Below, piece after piece: positions 1-12,365 of a DNA stretch of 64,000 bases. Made by a program: the position numbers and the translations under genes. Position 1 is the stretch's first letter. Every line of letters begins with the position of its first letter. Origin of the DNA: Polyodon spathula (lineage: Eukaryota; Chordata; Actinopteri; Acipenseriformes; Polyodontidae); NCBI RefSeq assembly GCF_017654505.1, contig NC_054553.1, positions 1 to 64,000 on the forward strand. Direction: 5' to 3'. Under the pieces are notes generated by a model. It was not told the DNA's origin. It worked only from the letters and a program-made list of their open reading frames with translations, and did not search any database.

Positions 1-132
1 AGAATATGGTGCTTGATAAGGCCCTAATGTCACAGTTCACTTGCAAATGAAAATGCACAAAGCAACAAAAGAGTACACTGCACAGTGTGGATTGAATGCA
101 CTACACAGTGTGAATTGAGTGCACTGCACTGT
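1..132. repeat. Short 23-bp tandem duplication in AT-rich DNA
   Basis: Two adjacent copies of a 23-bp unit lie at about 77-124. Both contain CACAGTGTG followed by an ATTGA/AATTGA block and GCACT, and they differ at a few positions. The rest of the interval is plain AT-rich sequence. This is a small local duplication with no sign of function. Confidence 0.6.
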
Positions 133-3100
133 ATGTTATACAGAGGGGTTTTACATGTTTAAGGTTTCTGTTGAAAAACACTCCCAATCAAGTTGTCCAA
201 ATAGCCTTTGATATAAGAGCGTGAGAATCTGTTTGCTTCCTTTTTTACAAGCACACAGTTTTCTAAATATAAACTGATGAAATCTATATTATCCTTAAAA
301 AACTTATAGAACACTTATTTTATTAGTATCCAATCCTAAATGTAAACACAATTCCAGAAAATTGATTTCTTTTTTATTCTTCACTTCTTGCTCTGATAAT
401 GTGTGCTTGCTGTGATGCAATTCTCACTTCCACATATGCAACTTTACACTTTCACATCTAGGTGGATGACAGTAGTCCACATCACAAAAGGCGACACACA
501 GCTTTCTGGACATAGTAAAGTCATGGGCACCTGCTCTAGTTTAGGGCTGAGGTGCCTTAGCTTTTCCTGGAGCCAGTGTTCATTGTTCCTGAGACAATGC
601 AAACCATGGAATAAGTAACAAAGATACCAGTACTGGAAATGACCAGCACAAAGCAATTTCTCAAATACCTTTAAAATGAATATCTATAATCTGCACAAAG
701 ATCTCCCCCAAAGAGACCACCTTGAAAGAAAAGGCTTCCCACAATAGGTTCAGTTCATCTGGTAAAAGAATCAGTCATTGAAGTGAGTTCAGTTGGTTAT
801 TTGTCTGCATATGCTTTCATTGTTTATGTACATATCCATTTGAGATGATTGCAGATTCTGCAGCAATGCTTTTTTAGATGTGTTCAGTGAATACAAAATT
901 AAGAGCATCAGAGAAAACTTTAGTTCAACTGTTCATTTTACTCACCATATTTACATTAAAACTAATGATGCATAAATATTATACTGGCACTTTCATTTCA
1001 ATCTGTTGAAAAAAATTATTCATCTGCAGGTAGATTAACTCTGATTCATGTGAAATATAATTTCAATCAGTTCTTGCCTAGAGATATTTTATGGCTCTTT
1101 GGCAGCACATATGGAATGAATTTTAAATTGACATAAGCCTGGAAAAGAAAAATATTGAGCTTCTATTCCTATTGTTTAGCATAATCTTGCTGGCAGTTTA
1201 AACGCGACAGTGATCAGGAGAATCGTGGGGCCCTTGGGGTGATATTGTAAAAGGGTCACAAGAATGTCAATAAGTCTCTTGTTTGGTTGGAATAACCCTT
1301 TTTATGCAGAGCAGCATGTTTGTAGAAGCAGCTTGAAGGTCACATCTTCTTGTTGTACATTGTCAGATATTTAATTACCGCCCTTGATAATCCCATTATT
1401 TGGTACATGTGGTTGATGGAAAGATAAGGTTGAGGCTAATGTAATTAAAACAGGAGCTGTCATGTCTACCGAAACAGCTCTTAAGGTGACTCTTGAATGT
1501 GATCATCAGGACACTGTTGAGATCATGCCTTATGTTTTCTACATCTATAGAGCACATTTTTATTAGTACTATGTTTTAAAAGTGGCATTTTACTAGAAGA
1601 ATCCCATTATTAAAATTCTATAAAGAAACTGCTCTCTAGCTGTATAGCATTATAGATCCTGTAACCTCGTATCACCGACTGGGTCTGACTCTGTACAGGC
1701 AATGCATCACACAGCACTGTCCGCTGCACCAAAACCAACAGACACGTGCCATTAGGACACCCCTAAAACAAAATGTATGTGCATTCACCCTGTCAGAGGA
1801 ACATTGGTATTTCTTTAATTTCAAGCAGTTTATTTGTCCTGGAAATGTGTGTGATCGATGCATTCAGTTATCACTCTTATAAGTGTCTTTATACAGGTGG
1901 CATATTAAAAAGGGTCCGAAGGCACGTTGAATTCGTCAGATGCTGAAACCAGCATTGCATCTTATTGCTGATTTTTTCATTACTATTGACTACTCTGGTT
2001 AATCTGGAATGTGAATAAATGTGTTTGTGTCAGAAAGATATTTCTACGGTCCATTCATCTGTGTATACATTCTGTTGAGAGGCACATACACTATTTTACC
2101 TAAGCTCTGTGCGATTTAAAATTAAACTACTCTGATACAATTAAAGAAAGTGTATAACTTGGGTTCATGATGTGCTGAAGCAAGAGAATGACTGATTTTC
2201 CTTGAACCTGCAGTAAACCAGACAAGGCCGTGGATTTCATGAGGGAAGCACATGACCTGTACTGAGGGCTGCCGGGGTCAAGCACATGATTGGGTCAGTC
2301 TCAGTCTACTGCAGCTGTGGTATTAATTGGAAAAGTAATTGTGGGTTGTGCTTTGAAGAACTCAGGAGGGGCTTGAGTGAGAATCAGGGCTGTATAATCA
2401 TAGCTTCAGGAATCTTGACCTCAGTCACCCGTGGGTGCAACTTGGAACACTGCTTGGAACACTGCTTTTGTTTTCTGGCATTTAATCCATTTAATCCACT
2501 TGGAGCTGAGCTGAAAGCTCTCAGAATTCCTTCCAGATAAAAGCTCCAAAGCCAGTCGAAACTGAGCTGGCAATGAGCAAAGCAATTTGATTGGACTGTT
2601 AGCTGTCTAAAGGTTAACATAAACAGAACTTGTGGTAATACATGTACATTGCAGAATAGTTCTTCTTTGTTCAGTGGTCATTGTCTTGTCAATTATTATT
2701 GTTTCCAGGCTTATTTGCTGAATTAAAACCAAAACAAAATCATATAAAATAAAATAATATAAAATAACAGTTTAAAGCCAAGTTATGAAGTTCTACATCA
2801 ATATTGATCGTATTACAAACTATTTTGTTCCATTCTTTTTTTTTTTTGTTTTTAAATAAATGTTTCATGTCTGCATGTGATTGTAATGGAACCACATGTT
2901 ACTTCTAAAATAATCAAATTGAACTTTCCTATTTTACAAAATTGCCTGTACTTTAGCCAATGTTAACTTAATTTGAGAGTTTCCAATATATACTTGTAAT
3001 ATACAAGCCAAGTAATAAAACATTTAAATTCACAGCAGCAGAGTAAATCAGCCATCTGTCCATACAGGACAAAGACAAATTACAGCTGACATGGGAGACT

Positions 3101-3280
3101 TGAGCCAGACTAAACGCTGTTTACAGGAGACGTCTGGTCTGTATTGCTTATCTACACTATAAATGCAGATGCAGTTACATAGTAATTACACAGCACTTCA
3201 AGACTTCACAGTCCAGTTCATGTGTTTGTTTTAGAACAGCATTAATACCCTCTGCAGTGTCCATTACCTGCAGCATACCT
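133..3280. other. Non-coding stretch without recognisable gene
   Basis: No convincing coding region, RNA gene or transposon end was found here. The open frames present are at most 84 codons, overlap on both strands and have no recognisable domain. A direct duplication TTGGAACACTGC x2 occurs near 2443-2468. About 1181-1500 is less AT-rich and holds homeodomain-type TAATTA/ATTAAA cores, giving it the look of a conserved non-coding element. That look cannot be tested from one sequence. Confidence 0.6.
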
Positions 3281-3334
3281 GTTCTGTTTGGAGGATGTTG
3301 GCACACATGTTCTGTTTGGAGAATGTTGGCACAC
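3281..3334. repeat. 28-bp tandem duplication (2 copies)
   Basis: Two adjacent copies start GTTCTGTTTGGAG and end TGTTGGCACAC. The first is at 3281-3308 and the second at 3309-3334, with one clear substitution in the middle. A T-run follows directly. This is a minimal tandem duplication. Confidence 0.8.
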
Positions 3335-3724
3335 TTTTTTTTTTATTCAGGAGTTAGTGTTGCTTTAGGTTACTGCAGGTTATTATGTGTTTCTATATAA
3401 ACAATCTCTGACTAAAATTACATTTAAAGTAATTGACGCCTTCATTGCACCTTAAAAAGGAAAAAAGTACCAGACACATATGTTACACTATGACCGAATC
3501 ACATCAGTGCTGGTGTTTAAAAAGCAACGTTCCTATAGCAACAGACAGAATGTATTATTCTTCACTGGAGACCCAATCAGGGCTGTGCAGAGCTCCCTTG
3601 AGTAAGAGGCTTCTAAACGAAGCCATCATTTAGACAGCTCCAGGGGGCCCTTTACTTATAAAATTTTACATCTGCCAGCTCAAGAAAGTACATTGTTCAG
3701 AAAGAATGATGGTGCTTTCTTTGT

Positions 3725-3967
3725 ATTAGTCTACACTGGGATAGCGAGTTGTTTGTGTATATTAGTCTACACTGGTATAACAAGTTGTTTGTGTATATTA
3801 GTCTACACTGGGATAATGAGTAGTTTGTGTATATTAGTCTACACTGGGATAGCGAGTTTTTGTGTGTATTAGTCTACACTGGGATAGCGAGTTTTTGTGT
3901 GTATTACTCTACACTGGTATAACGAGTTGTTTGTGTGTATTAGTCTTCACTGGGATAATGAGTTGTG
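3725..3967. repeat. Minisatellite, 35-36 bp unit, about 7 copies
   Basis: Seven consecutive units share TAGTCTACACTGGGATA, then a variable GCGAG/ACAAG/ATGAG block, then TTGTTTGTGTGTAT. Lengths are 35-36 bp. The units fall into at least two variants, GGGATAGCG and GGTATAACR, interspersed along the array, which suggests unequal exchange or slippage rather than simple end growth. The downstream open frame (3897-4151) starts inside this repeat and is not believed to be a gene. Confidence 0.9.
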
Positions 3968-6486
3968 TACAGTCCTATATTTGCTCTGGGGGTTGAACTA
4001 TGGGGGTTCAGTTAGGCTATGTAGGAAAACAACAAAATTAACAAGGCTGGAAAGTGCCAAGTTATTTTCTTCGGTTGCCGTATCCATTAAAGAAAAAAAA
4101 TCTACAGTTGTAGAAAACAAGAAAATCAAAGTTAAGTCAAAATGCATCTAATTTTATTCTGGACTCTCAATGTCAGGTATCACCTACAGAATGTATCTCC
4201 CTCCAGCCTTTCCTGTGTACATTTGGAATGCATTTGCACTTTTTACAGGGCTTTTCTACAGTTATTGTGACTTGCTTTTGTCAGCTTGGGGTTTTACTAA
4301 CATGCAATGTGATCAAATTGCACCATTGAAAACTGGACTTTTACAGTCTTCCAACCATTAGTAAAAAAAACTCATTAACCCTGTCTGTGAGTCTGGGTGC
4401 TTGAGGCAGCTGCATTGATGGAGCATTCTACTGCAAACATGCCTGTAACCTCTCAATATACAGAATGGTATAATCGACTTCACTCTCCAGCAATATTATA
4501 TCTGTCTCAAAGACAGGAATGTGACACCTGCCTCAAATATGTATAAATCTTAACAAGCTTAGGATAGAGAACTACAGGTACTGAGAAAAACAAAACAAAA
4601 AAAAAACACACCTCTGTCCTTTGAAATGTGTAATGAGAATATATCTGTACATTACAGTATTACAATACTAAACATTTAAATAAAACAGGAGCATATCGTA
4701 ATGCACACAATTGATTGACTTGACTAGACTCTCTTTCCCACACCTCCCCACATCTATGGAAACATGATTCTTAACCTGATCATGCATGGAATGGCATTGG
4801 AATCTATGGGGCTTCCCCCTACACTACAGCATGGTGTTTTATTAGTATCATATTTGTCATGCAGTGTTCCATCCAGCAGAGGGGGATGTAGGAGTCACAA
4901 GAATGCTGGAACACTGAACATGCAATATATAAAGACAACACTGTACTATTCCTGGCACTTGCATCTTCATAATAAGCCTTATACAGCAAGAACAGCTTCA
5001 GTGTTTGAATACTTCAAAAGAAAAGGATATATTGCTACTCAAAGACCCGTCAGTCATCTTATAAAGATTATCAATATAAGATAACATCCGTTAATATATT
5101 GTTCAGATACTGATTTCAGTATGGTATGATTATAATACTGTTCACCACAAATAATATAATATTCTACTTCATTACAGCTTTGGCAGACACCATCATTACA
5201 CACAGTAGTTACAATGTAGCTAATCATACAGTTGGTATCATGAAAATATAATTAAGAGTTGATCAGTGTGCTTTAGTTCATCTGAATCTGTGAAGGCAGT
5301 AGGATTGAAATACACTTTTCTTTTTCAATTTTAAAACTAGGTTACCCCAGATGTACTTTTGTAAATAGGTTTGTATGTCTAAATACCTTATTTTAATTAT
5401 CAGACTCTCCAGAGAGGACTGACACCCTGAAAGAACTTGGTTCTTGTTCATACCTGCCTGGTGAGGCACTGCAGTAGTGGGGCTTGGCAAAAATTAAACT
5501 AGCCCTAGTGCCCTCCATGAAAGTTTTGACTTTATTTTTTAAGGTGACTAAAAAACAAAATAAATAAAAGCTGGAAGTTTTGGTATGCTGTCCAAAAACA
5601 CACAGCAGCAGAACATATGACACCAAGTAACCACAGGAACGGAAAGACTGCACAGCGTATAAACAATGACAGGGTGTTATTCAGATTACATATCTATTAG
5701 TTACAATGCCAGTCCAGAAATGTTAAAGTGGCAAGTACCTAATAATACTTATGGCTACATTAGTACCTAGTGGGCAACTTCCTCAAAGCTCTTTCCTACA
5801 AGCTGTGGTTCACACTCAATAAAACACACACCCAACATCAACACAAACAACTCAAACCTTTTCTTTATGGCTTGTTAACAGTGACAGCTTGTGCTTTATT
5901 TATTTATTTTGGAATTGTAAATAGCTTTGAGAATCTAGTCCAATGTATACTTTGTGGTAGTATATAACTTGACCCTTGATTAAACAATGATCTTATTTCT
6001 ATTCATAATGCATTTTTTTACACCTGCACAAGTTTCCCTGAACAATTCATTTGCTTTTGATATACCGTTTTAAAAGAAAAGTGAATCCATTCAAAGACAG
6101 GGGAGAGGTGAGGTGCATCTCCAGCTGCTGGCTGCTTTGAAGAAGTGTGTTGGCTCTTACCCAGGGGGTTAAGGAAAGCATGCCATGGGGTCAGACAGGG
6201 TCCATTGTCAGTGCTGTGCCATGCAGTGAAGTCTGCCAGCCCAAGAACAATGTTAAACGCCTGCCAGGACTCGTAAGAGCTCTCTAATAAAGCAAGGTCT
6301 GGCTGTCAGCACACACAGCCTGCCAATAGGAAGGTTTGGGCAAGGGGTGGACATACTGTACCTAAGTGCAGGGAATGGAAATAAATACATTCCATTGCAA
6401 AGACTGTTTAACACAACGGGACCAGTGGGAGCAAAAATAAAATATAAAACAAATAAAAAAAGATTCCTTTGAAGCTGCTGTCCATA
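3968..6486. other. Non-coding stretch without recognisable gene
   Basis: Only short, unrecognised open frames occur, up to 107 codons and overlapping on opposite strands. A-rich runs lie near 4590-4610 and 5540-5570. A CTCF-like core is listed separately at 4873. I see no transposon ends or RNA gene. Confidence 0.6.
4873..4885 (+). promoter_or_regulatory. CTCF-core-like motif
   Basis: CCAGCAGAGGGGG matches 12 of 13 positions of the published vertebrate CTCF core CCASYAGRKGGCR; the late C is replaced by G. A 13-bp degenerate motif is expected by chance in tens of kilobases, so this is only a candidate architectural site. Confidence 0.2.
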
Positions 6487-6494
6487 TCCTAGAG

Positions 6495-6601
6495 AAGTGG
6501 TTCCCAAACCAGTCCTGAGGACCCACTGTTAATTGAGAGCTCGGTTGGAATGAATACCAGCAGACACAGTGGCTGCCCAGGACCGATCTAGGCAACCACT
6601 G
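6495..6601. mobile_element. Short hAT-type MITE with target-site duplication
   Basis: A 107-bp element has terminal inverted repeats. The left end reads AAGTGGTTCCCAAAC and the right end, on the complement, reads CAGTGGTTGCC. The inner parts (AGTCCTGAGGACCCACTG against GGTCCTGGGCAGCCACTG) are also complementary, so the element is nearly palindromic. It is flanked by exact copies of TCCTAGAG at 6487-6494 and 6602-6609; the identity runs on into AA. An 8-bp target duplication and CAGTGGTT-type ends are characteristic of hAT elements. It has no coding capacity and would need a transposase supplied elsewhere. Confidence 0.75.
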
Positions 6602-6611
6602 TCCTAGAGAA

Positions 6612-7480
6612 TAAAAGCAGAAGACTACAGGAATGCACCAAGTATATTTTATTGGTAATACTTTAAGTAAAATATAATTTTGCACATTTACATCTGTATA
6701 AACTAGTTAACTGTATAAACTAAACTACAGATATTTACAGCCTTAAGTAATAAACCTTTAATTAATAAAACAGAAATGTCTTTGCCCAAAATGCTGTGCA
6801 AACCAACCAGCAAAACCAGTGTATCAAAGTGACATATGGATTGACATCTTTGACAACAAGAAAATGTTGCAATAAATGATAAAAAATTACTACAGAATGT
6901 ACTTCAGAGTACAGATGTGTCTGTCCCTGTGCACCAGTCCCTTCAAGGAGCACCAGGTACCTTCAAGTACAGATGTGTCTGTCTGTCTGTCCCAGCCAAT
7001 GCTTGGGCCCCACATCCAGAAGGAAGGTAACCCAAGAACATAGTTTAGAAAAGATGCAGCAAATGCTGCTTGATTGGATTGATTTATCAAGGCTTAAGGC
7101 CAAAAAGCAAACAAACAAAAAAACTGTATATTTTCCTTTCATACCTTTTACAGTTTTATTAGTTTCATCTAGATGGGATTTGATGGTTTGCTGGCCTAAT
7201 TTAATTGTGGAGAAATCCAGTCCATTGATTTTCTTAAATATTTACCCATTAATATTTTGCAGTAAATTGTTTATTATCTTTACAGAAGCAATATAGTTCC
7301 AGTGCATTTTTTAATAAGCAGTCAGCACAGAAATATATACTAGTTAACAAACTGTATGAATGACCTAATGTTTCCAACAGATGTGCATTACTCTGGTCAA
7401 TAAGCCTGTTTTCCACTTGCATTCAGTGGCTAGTATTGTTAGCATTCAGATTTCACTCCTCCTGCATCTGCTGTCTCATC
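6612..7480. other. Non-coding stretch
   Basis: Only short unrecognised frames are present. A 17-bp direct repeat, GTACAGATGTGTCTGTC, occurs twice about 57 bp apart near 6909 and 6967; the second copy is extended by CTGT repeats. Nothing else was seen. Confidence 0.6.
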
Positions 7481-7826
7481 CATTCCCACTTCACACAGAC
7501 AGCTTCACCCATTCCCACTTTACACAGACTGCTTCACACAGACAGCTTCACCCATTCCCACTTCACACAGACTGCTTCACACAGACCGCTTCACCCATTC
7601 CCACTTCACACAGACAGCTTCATCCATTCCCACTTCACACAGACTGCTTCACACGGATCGCTTCACCCATTCCCACTTCACACAGATCACTTCACACGGA
7701 CCGCTTCACCCATTCCCACTTCACACAGACTGCTTCACCCATTCCCGCTTCACACGGACAGCTTCACCCATTCCCACGTCACACAGACAGCTTCACCCAT
7801 TCCCACTTCACACAGATCACTTCACA
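7481..7826. repeat. Minisatellite, 29/43-bp composite units
   Basis: The array is built from CATTCCCACTTCACACAGAC followed by AGCTTCACC (29 bp). Some units carry an extra 14-bp TTCACACAGACTGC-type segment, giving 43 bp. The 14-15 bp half-unit TTCACACRGAYNGC is the basic building block. Two plus-strand frames (up to 173 codons) stay open through it and give His/Ser/Thr/Pro-rich repeats, but both frames are equally open, as expected for a stop-free unit rather than selected protein. Confidence 0.9.
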
Positions 7827-10291
7827 GCTGATTTCTGGTACATTTGTCATCCAAGATGTTGTTTTGTATCCAAGAAAAATGTACCTGCCTTGCTCTGGAT
7901 AGTGCTCATTATCACTTTGAAGAGAAACCTTTGTCAGTGAAGAGGTTTATATTTAAATTGCATAAGAAAGGACCTGGCAGGGTGCTTACCTGAAAGGGTA
8001 TGTTTTAACTTGTTAACATGTTTCTTTGTAGAATATTTGAACTGTATGATCATAACAGACCTGGGACAACTGAAGTGATACACTGCATGAAGCATGCATT
8101 AATTTTCTGTCCGAGTGTTTGATTTTTCACATTTCACTTTGTTTCTCTGAAGACAAGGTCACATCAGTGTACTTGTGGTTCCGTTCCAACTGTTCAAAGT
8201 AATAAAACATGACTGCCAATACACAGCAATGGATTTGTATTTAAAACAGCAATGACAACAGCATCAAAACAAACCCCAGAGTACCTTTGTGATCTTTGTG
8301 GGGTTCTGGAGCTCACACTCAGGGACTTTTCTCTGCTTTTGACACCAGTTTACTAAAAATACAGAATGCAGGATTCATTCGTGTCACACAATTAGGTGCA
8401 TCTGTGAAAAGTGTATATTGTCTTGTTGACATTTTGGTTCAAATAATAGTCAATTTGTCCCATTGCTGTATTCTGTACTCAAGTGAAATGATCCATGAAT
8501 ACAAATATAGGCAATGAATTTAAGGTGTAACTGAACTATCTGTATAGAATGTACACAGTTGATTAAAAAGTCTTTAAAATCCCAGCCTTGTGCAGAACCA
8601 GAAGTGCTATAATACATATGCCCTCATTACTGCCATCTTCTGCAAGTGAAGTGTGGTGTGCACTTTGTGTATTCAGCGGAAATAAAAACTAATAACCTCA
8701 TCAATGAAAAGCAGTGGAGCAGAGAAATTAGAGAAATTGGTCTGTTTGTTCATTTCTGAGCAGTGGAGTAAACAGAATGGACAATAAAGTTCAGCAATTG
8801 TAGTCATTTAATAATGAAGGTACTCATTCAAAGAGCAGATCTTGTTCTGGGGAAGAATGAAACCTATTCAGTAAAATAAATTGGTGCCTTTCTGTGAAAT
8901 GCAGAGTCACCAATCTTATGAAAGTCATTAAAACAGGCTTTTCTTAGTGCTGGATATAAAGCCCCATTCACAGCAAGCATCTCATATAGAAAGACTGCAG
9001 TCCTAAAGAGGGGACATCAAACATGTCAGGGTTCAGGGAAAAGGAGAAACAGGCTGTTATAAAGGACTCTGCCTGTTCTCATTTATCAGCATCATTCAAT
9101 ACACAGGGGATTGAAACCAACAGGTACACTAAGAAAAGAGTACTGGCCCAGGATGCAATGATAAACCCATTGCCTTCAATTAAACAATCCTACATTCACC
9201 TTAAATACATTTCAAACAGTAAGGGCAATAGCTGTTCAATTAAACACATTACATTGAAACCCAATTTCCATCAGTGAGGAGGATTATATATAAACAAGCT
9301 GTCAAATCTAACTTTAATGTCACTAATACAGAACAATGCCAAGGAGCCTTGTACACGTCCACTGTACACGTTGTACTATGCCAGCACAAGTGTGGCATTC
9401 CATTGACCACATCCCACACTTTGCAGTATATGGATAGTGTCTTTCTTCTTTTTTCATTGCTGTAGGGTTTCAATATATATGTACACACTGCTGTTTCACA
9501 TTAAAACTCAGAGGGTGACCTTTAGGAAATTCATGGTGCAAATCTGATCTTTAGATAAAGTAAATTATAAATGGAGGCACCGTCTGACACAGGTGTAAGC
9601 AATTGTACAGCGACCTTTGATTATGAATAAGTAATTGAGTCTGGGAAATGATTACATCCAATTGTGCAGTTATATCAGGACCACTAGAACATAAACAGCC
9701 CAGGCTGGAATAACAGCAGACATATTCTGTTTAAAGGAACTGCTGCGAAACCAGAGGAAAATAGCAGAACAACAAGACGGTAGATAGGATAGGCAAAGAA
9801 ACTATACAAACTGTACAAATTACATTACGTTACTGTCTACATGTACTAGATATTCAGAAATGTTTCGCCATACGCTACATGCAAGGACCTACACCTGTTT
9901 TCATCTGGGATGGTTTGGAGTAAAAACTTGAAATCCTGACAACCAAGCCCATTATATATTTTATAGATATAGTTAGGAATAGAGACTTCTACAACAAGTT
10001 TTATGATACATCAGAAGATTTAATATTAACATGAAAGTCATGTCAGCCCTGTGCAGTTAAGAATACTGTATAAAGTTGAAAGATCACCGTTTAGCCTAAA
10101 GGCCAGTGCACACCGGATTTGATGTGTCATTTATCATCTGTTATCCATCATGTTCATATAATCATTTTCACTGCACACCAAATGTGTTGACATACTCAAA
10201 TATTCAGAAAGAAGATGAGTGACGTTGTCTGCAGCAGAGATGATGAAAATGGTGCCACTTTGTGGAGTTGGCACCCAATACTGAAGGGAAG
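7827..10291. other. Non-coding stretch without recognisable gene
   Basis: Open frames here are at most 84 codons and unrecognised. Two related blocks (AGTGCACACCGGATTTG near 10107 and ACTGCACACCAAATGTG near 10170) may be parts of an old insertion, but no terminal repeats or target duplication could be defined. Confidence 0.55.
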
Positions 10292-10403
10292 GAAAGAGCT
10301 TGGGTACCATAGGCTGATTCAAAGTGAAGGCTGAAAGAGCTTGGGTACCATAGGCTGATTCAGAGTGAAGGCTGAAAGAGCTTGGGTACCATAGGCTGAT
10401 TCA
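10292..10403. repeat. 41-bp tandem repeat, 2.7 copies
   Basis: Units start at 10292, 10333 and 10374. Each begins GAAAGAGCTTGGGTACC and continues ATAGGCTGATTCA. The copies differ by about one base (AAAGTG against AGAGTG), so the expansion is recent. The third copy is truncated. Confidence 0.9.
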
Positions 10404-11201
10404 GATCAACACATTAGAAGAACCTGTTGCAAGTGTAATAAAGAGTATTAAAAACCATCTAATTTCTAATATCCAATTTCTTATCACATACTTCAATTCA
10501 TTCATGACGCTATCAAAGGAAACCACAATCTAATGACACTCTCTACCATTATGAATGCAAATGACACTCCAAAGGCAAATATAGCAAATGTCAAGCCACC
10601 CACTGCAGGCACATGTGACTAATCCCAGACACTGATTTGAAAGGGCAGGAGGTGCTGTTGGCATTGCATAATTCCCAGTAGCAATCCAAATACTGGTTAT
10701 TGACTTGCCCTGAACTAAATGCTCTTGAAGCACCCACACTTTCACTAGTGTCTGTTGTAGCAGAATAACATTTAGACATGATAGAATAGACACAGTGCAG
10801 CTGCTTGTAACTAAGTTTGGGATAAAGTTACAGGGGGTTGGGTAAACACTGTAAAGGATATAATTTAACCCTAATCCTAAACACAGCTGGGTTGCAAGTA
10901 CATAACTGTTTTCCATCTATCAGAAAGCTTAAGATTTGTTGAATTTGGTTTTTATTAGGTAAATGAATTGCTTTGGCTCCCAGGTTCTTGAGTGTGTTAA
11001 TCTGTATTTCCAAGGCATAGCTGGCACAGAGTGGAGGAGCAGCTGCTTGTGGTCCCTGGGCTGCAGGGGGCCCTGAAGCTGATGGGCCCTGCTGGGTTGT
11101 CCTTGTCTGCTAAAACACTAATTCATAAAACACAGGCCTGCCAAGACTAATCTGCCAGCATCAGCAGGAACTTGTATAGTTCATTAATTCATAGGGGGTC
11201 T

Positions 11202-11272
11202 GTGCTAGAATAGATCAACCCACTGAATCAACTAACGGTGCCAGAATGGATCAACCCACTCAATCAACTATT
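11202..11272. repeat. 36-bp tandem duplication (2 copies)
   Basis: Two copies share GTGCYAGAATRGATCAACCC followed by ACTSAATCAACTA. The period is 36 bp and the copies differ at about three positions. This is a small local duplication without other signals. Confidence 0.8.
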
Positions 11273-12215
11273 TGAACATTTTTTTTATATTAACTTTGTA
11301 TATTCCTTTGAATATTTTCCCAGCATGTTTTCAAAACCAGTGGTGAAGTGGTTATTTAATACAAACAACATTGGTAGGCAATTAGGTAAGCTATGAGCCT
11401 TCTTTTAAAAACACAATGTAATTTCTGAACCCTACTGGTATATTGCTACAGTATTTGACACCCAATTGCAGTCTAAATTCTGCCAATGTACCTGGTAACT
11501 ACAACTCATATGGTGCATACTCAAGTTAAGTCAAAAGAGAATTGCATCTGTTACAGAATAATAGGTGATCTCAACTTTCTTAATATGTGTTGCCTACATT
11601 CTAAAACCACTTACTGTACATCTTACATTTGTGCATAATTAGCTGCCTCAGCTTAGGAGCCACGGGCAGAATAAGAATGACTCATTCGATATGGATGATG
11701 AAATAAAACACACTGAAAGTGTCTGATAGCTAGATTGACAGGCTGACAGATATGCAGATATACTGCAGTAGAGAGGTAGATTAATGTGCCCAGATCAAAT
11801 TCATTTTTAAATCTTATCTTTAAACAGGGCTAGGAGAATGCGTCTGATGGACAAATTACAGACATTCTTGTAGGAAGGTCAGATTGATATGCTAGAGGAA
11901 TAAACACATTGCTGTGTGACCCTGAAAGAAGAAAACTTCAAAAAGAGAAGTCCGGCCAACAGCGATCAGTGGTCATCGCAAAACTCCATCCACTGGGGTT
12001 AAGTTTACCACTAATACAACTTTAAAGTGGGGTGGATGTCAGACATCCATGTGAGGTGTCACTAAAGATCCTGGGAAGCATGGTTTTTGAATCTGTTCAA
12101 ACTCTATAAGAAACATGCTCATTGAAGACACAGCAGGAACTGCCTTACTAATATAGGAATAAAGACATGCTGCACAATGTTTTTATTGTTATAATTATTC
12201 AGCTGAATTTGATTT

Positions 12216-12365
12216 GTATTCTGCAGGAGGGCTTACAGCTGCTATTACACAATGTCTTTGTATTTCTGTTTGAATTGTGGTTCCAGTGTTGAAGATGCGT
12301 ATTCTGCATGAGGGCTTAGAGCTGGTATTGCACAATGTCTTTGTGTTTTGATTGAAGTGTGGTTG
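12216..12365. repeat. 83-bp tandem duplication (2 copies, diverged)
   Basis: GTATTCTGCAGGAGGGCTTA at 12216 is repeated as GTATTCTGCATGAGGGCTTA at 12299. The similarity runs on through ACAATGTCTTTGT and a TTTGATTGAAGTGTGGTT-like block. Divergence of roughly 10-15% points to an older event than the homogeneous minisatellites nearby. Confidence 0.75.

Noticed and set aside
7381..7902. 173-codon His/Ser/Pro-rich frame
   Set aside because: It is produced by the 29/43-bp minisatellite; a second plus-strand frame is equally open.
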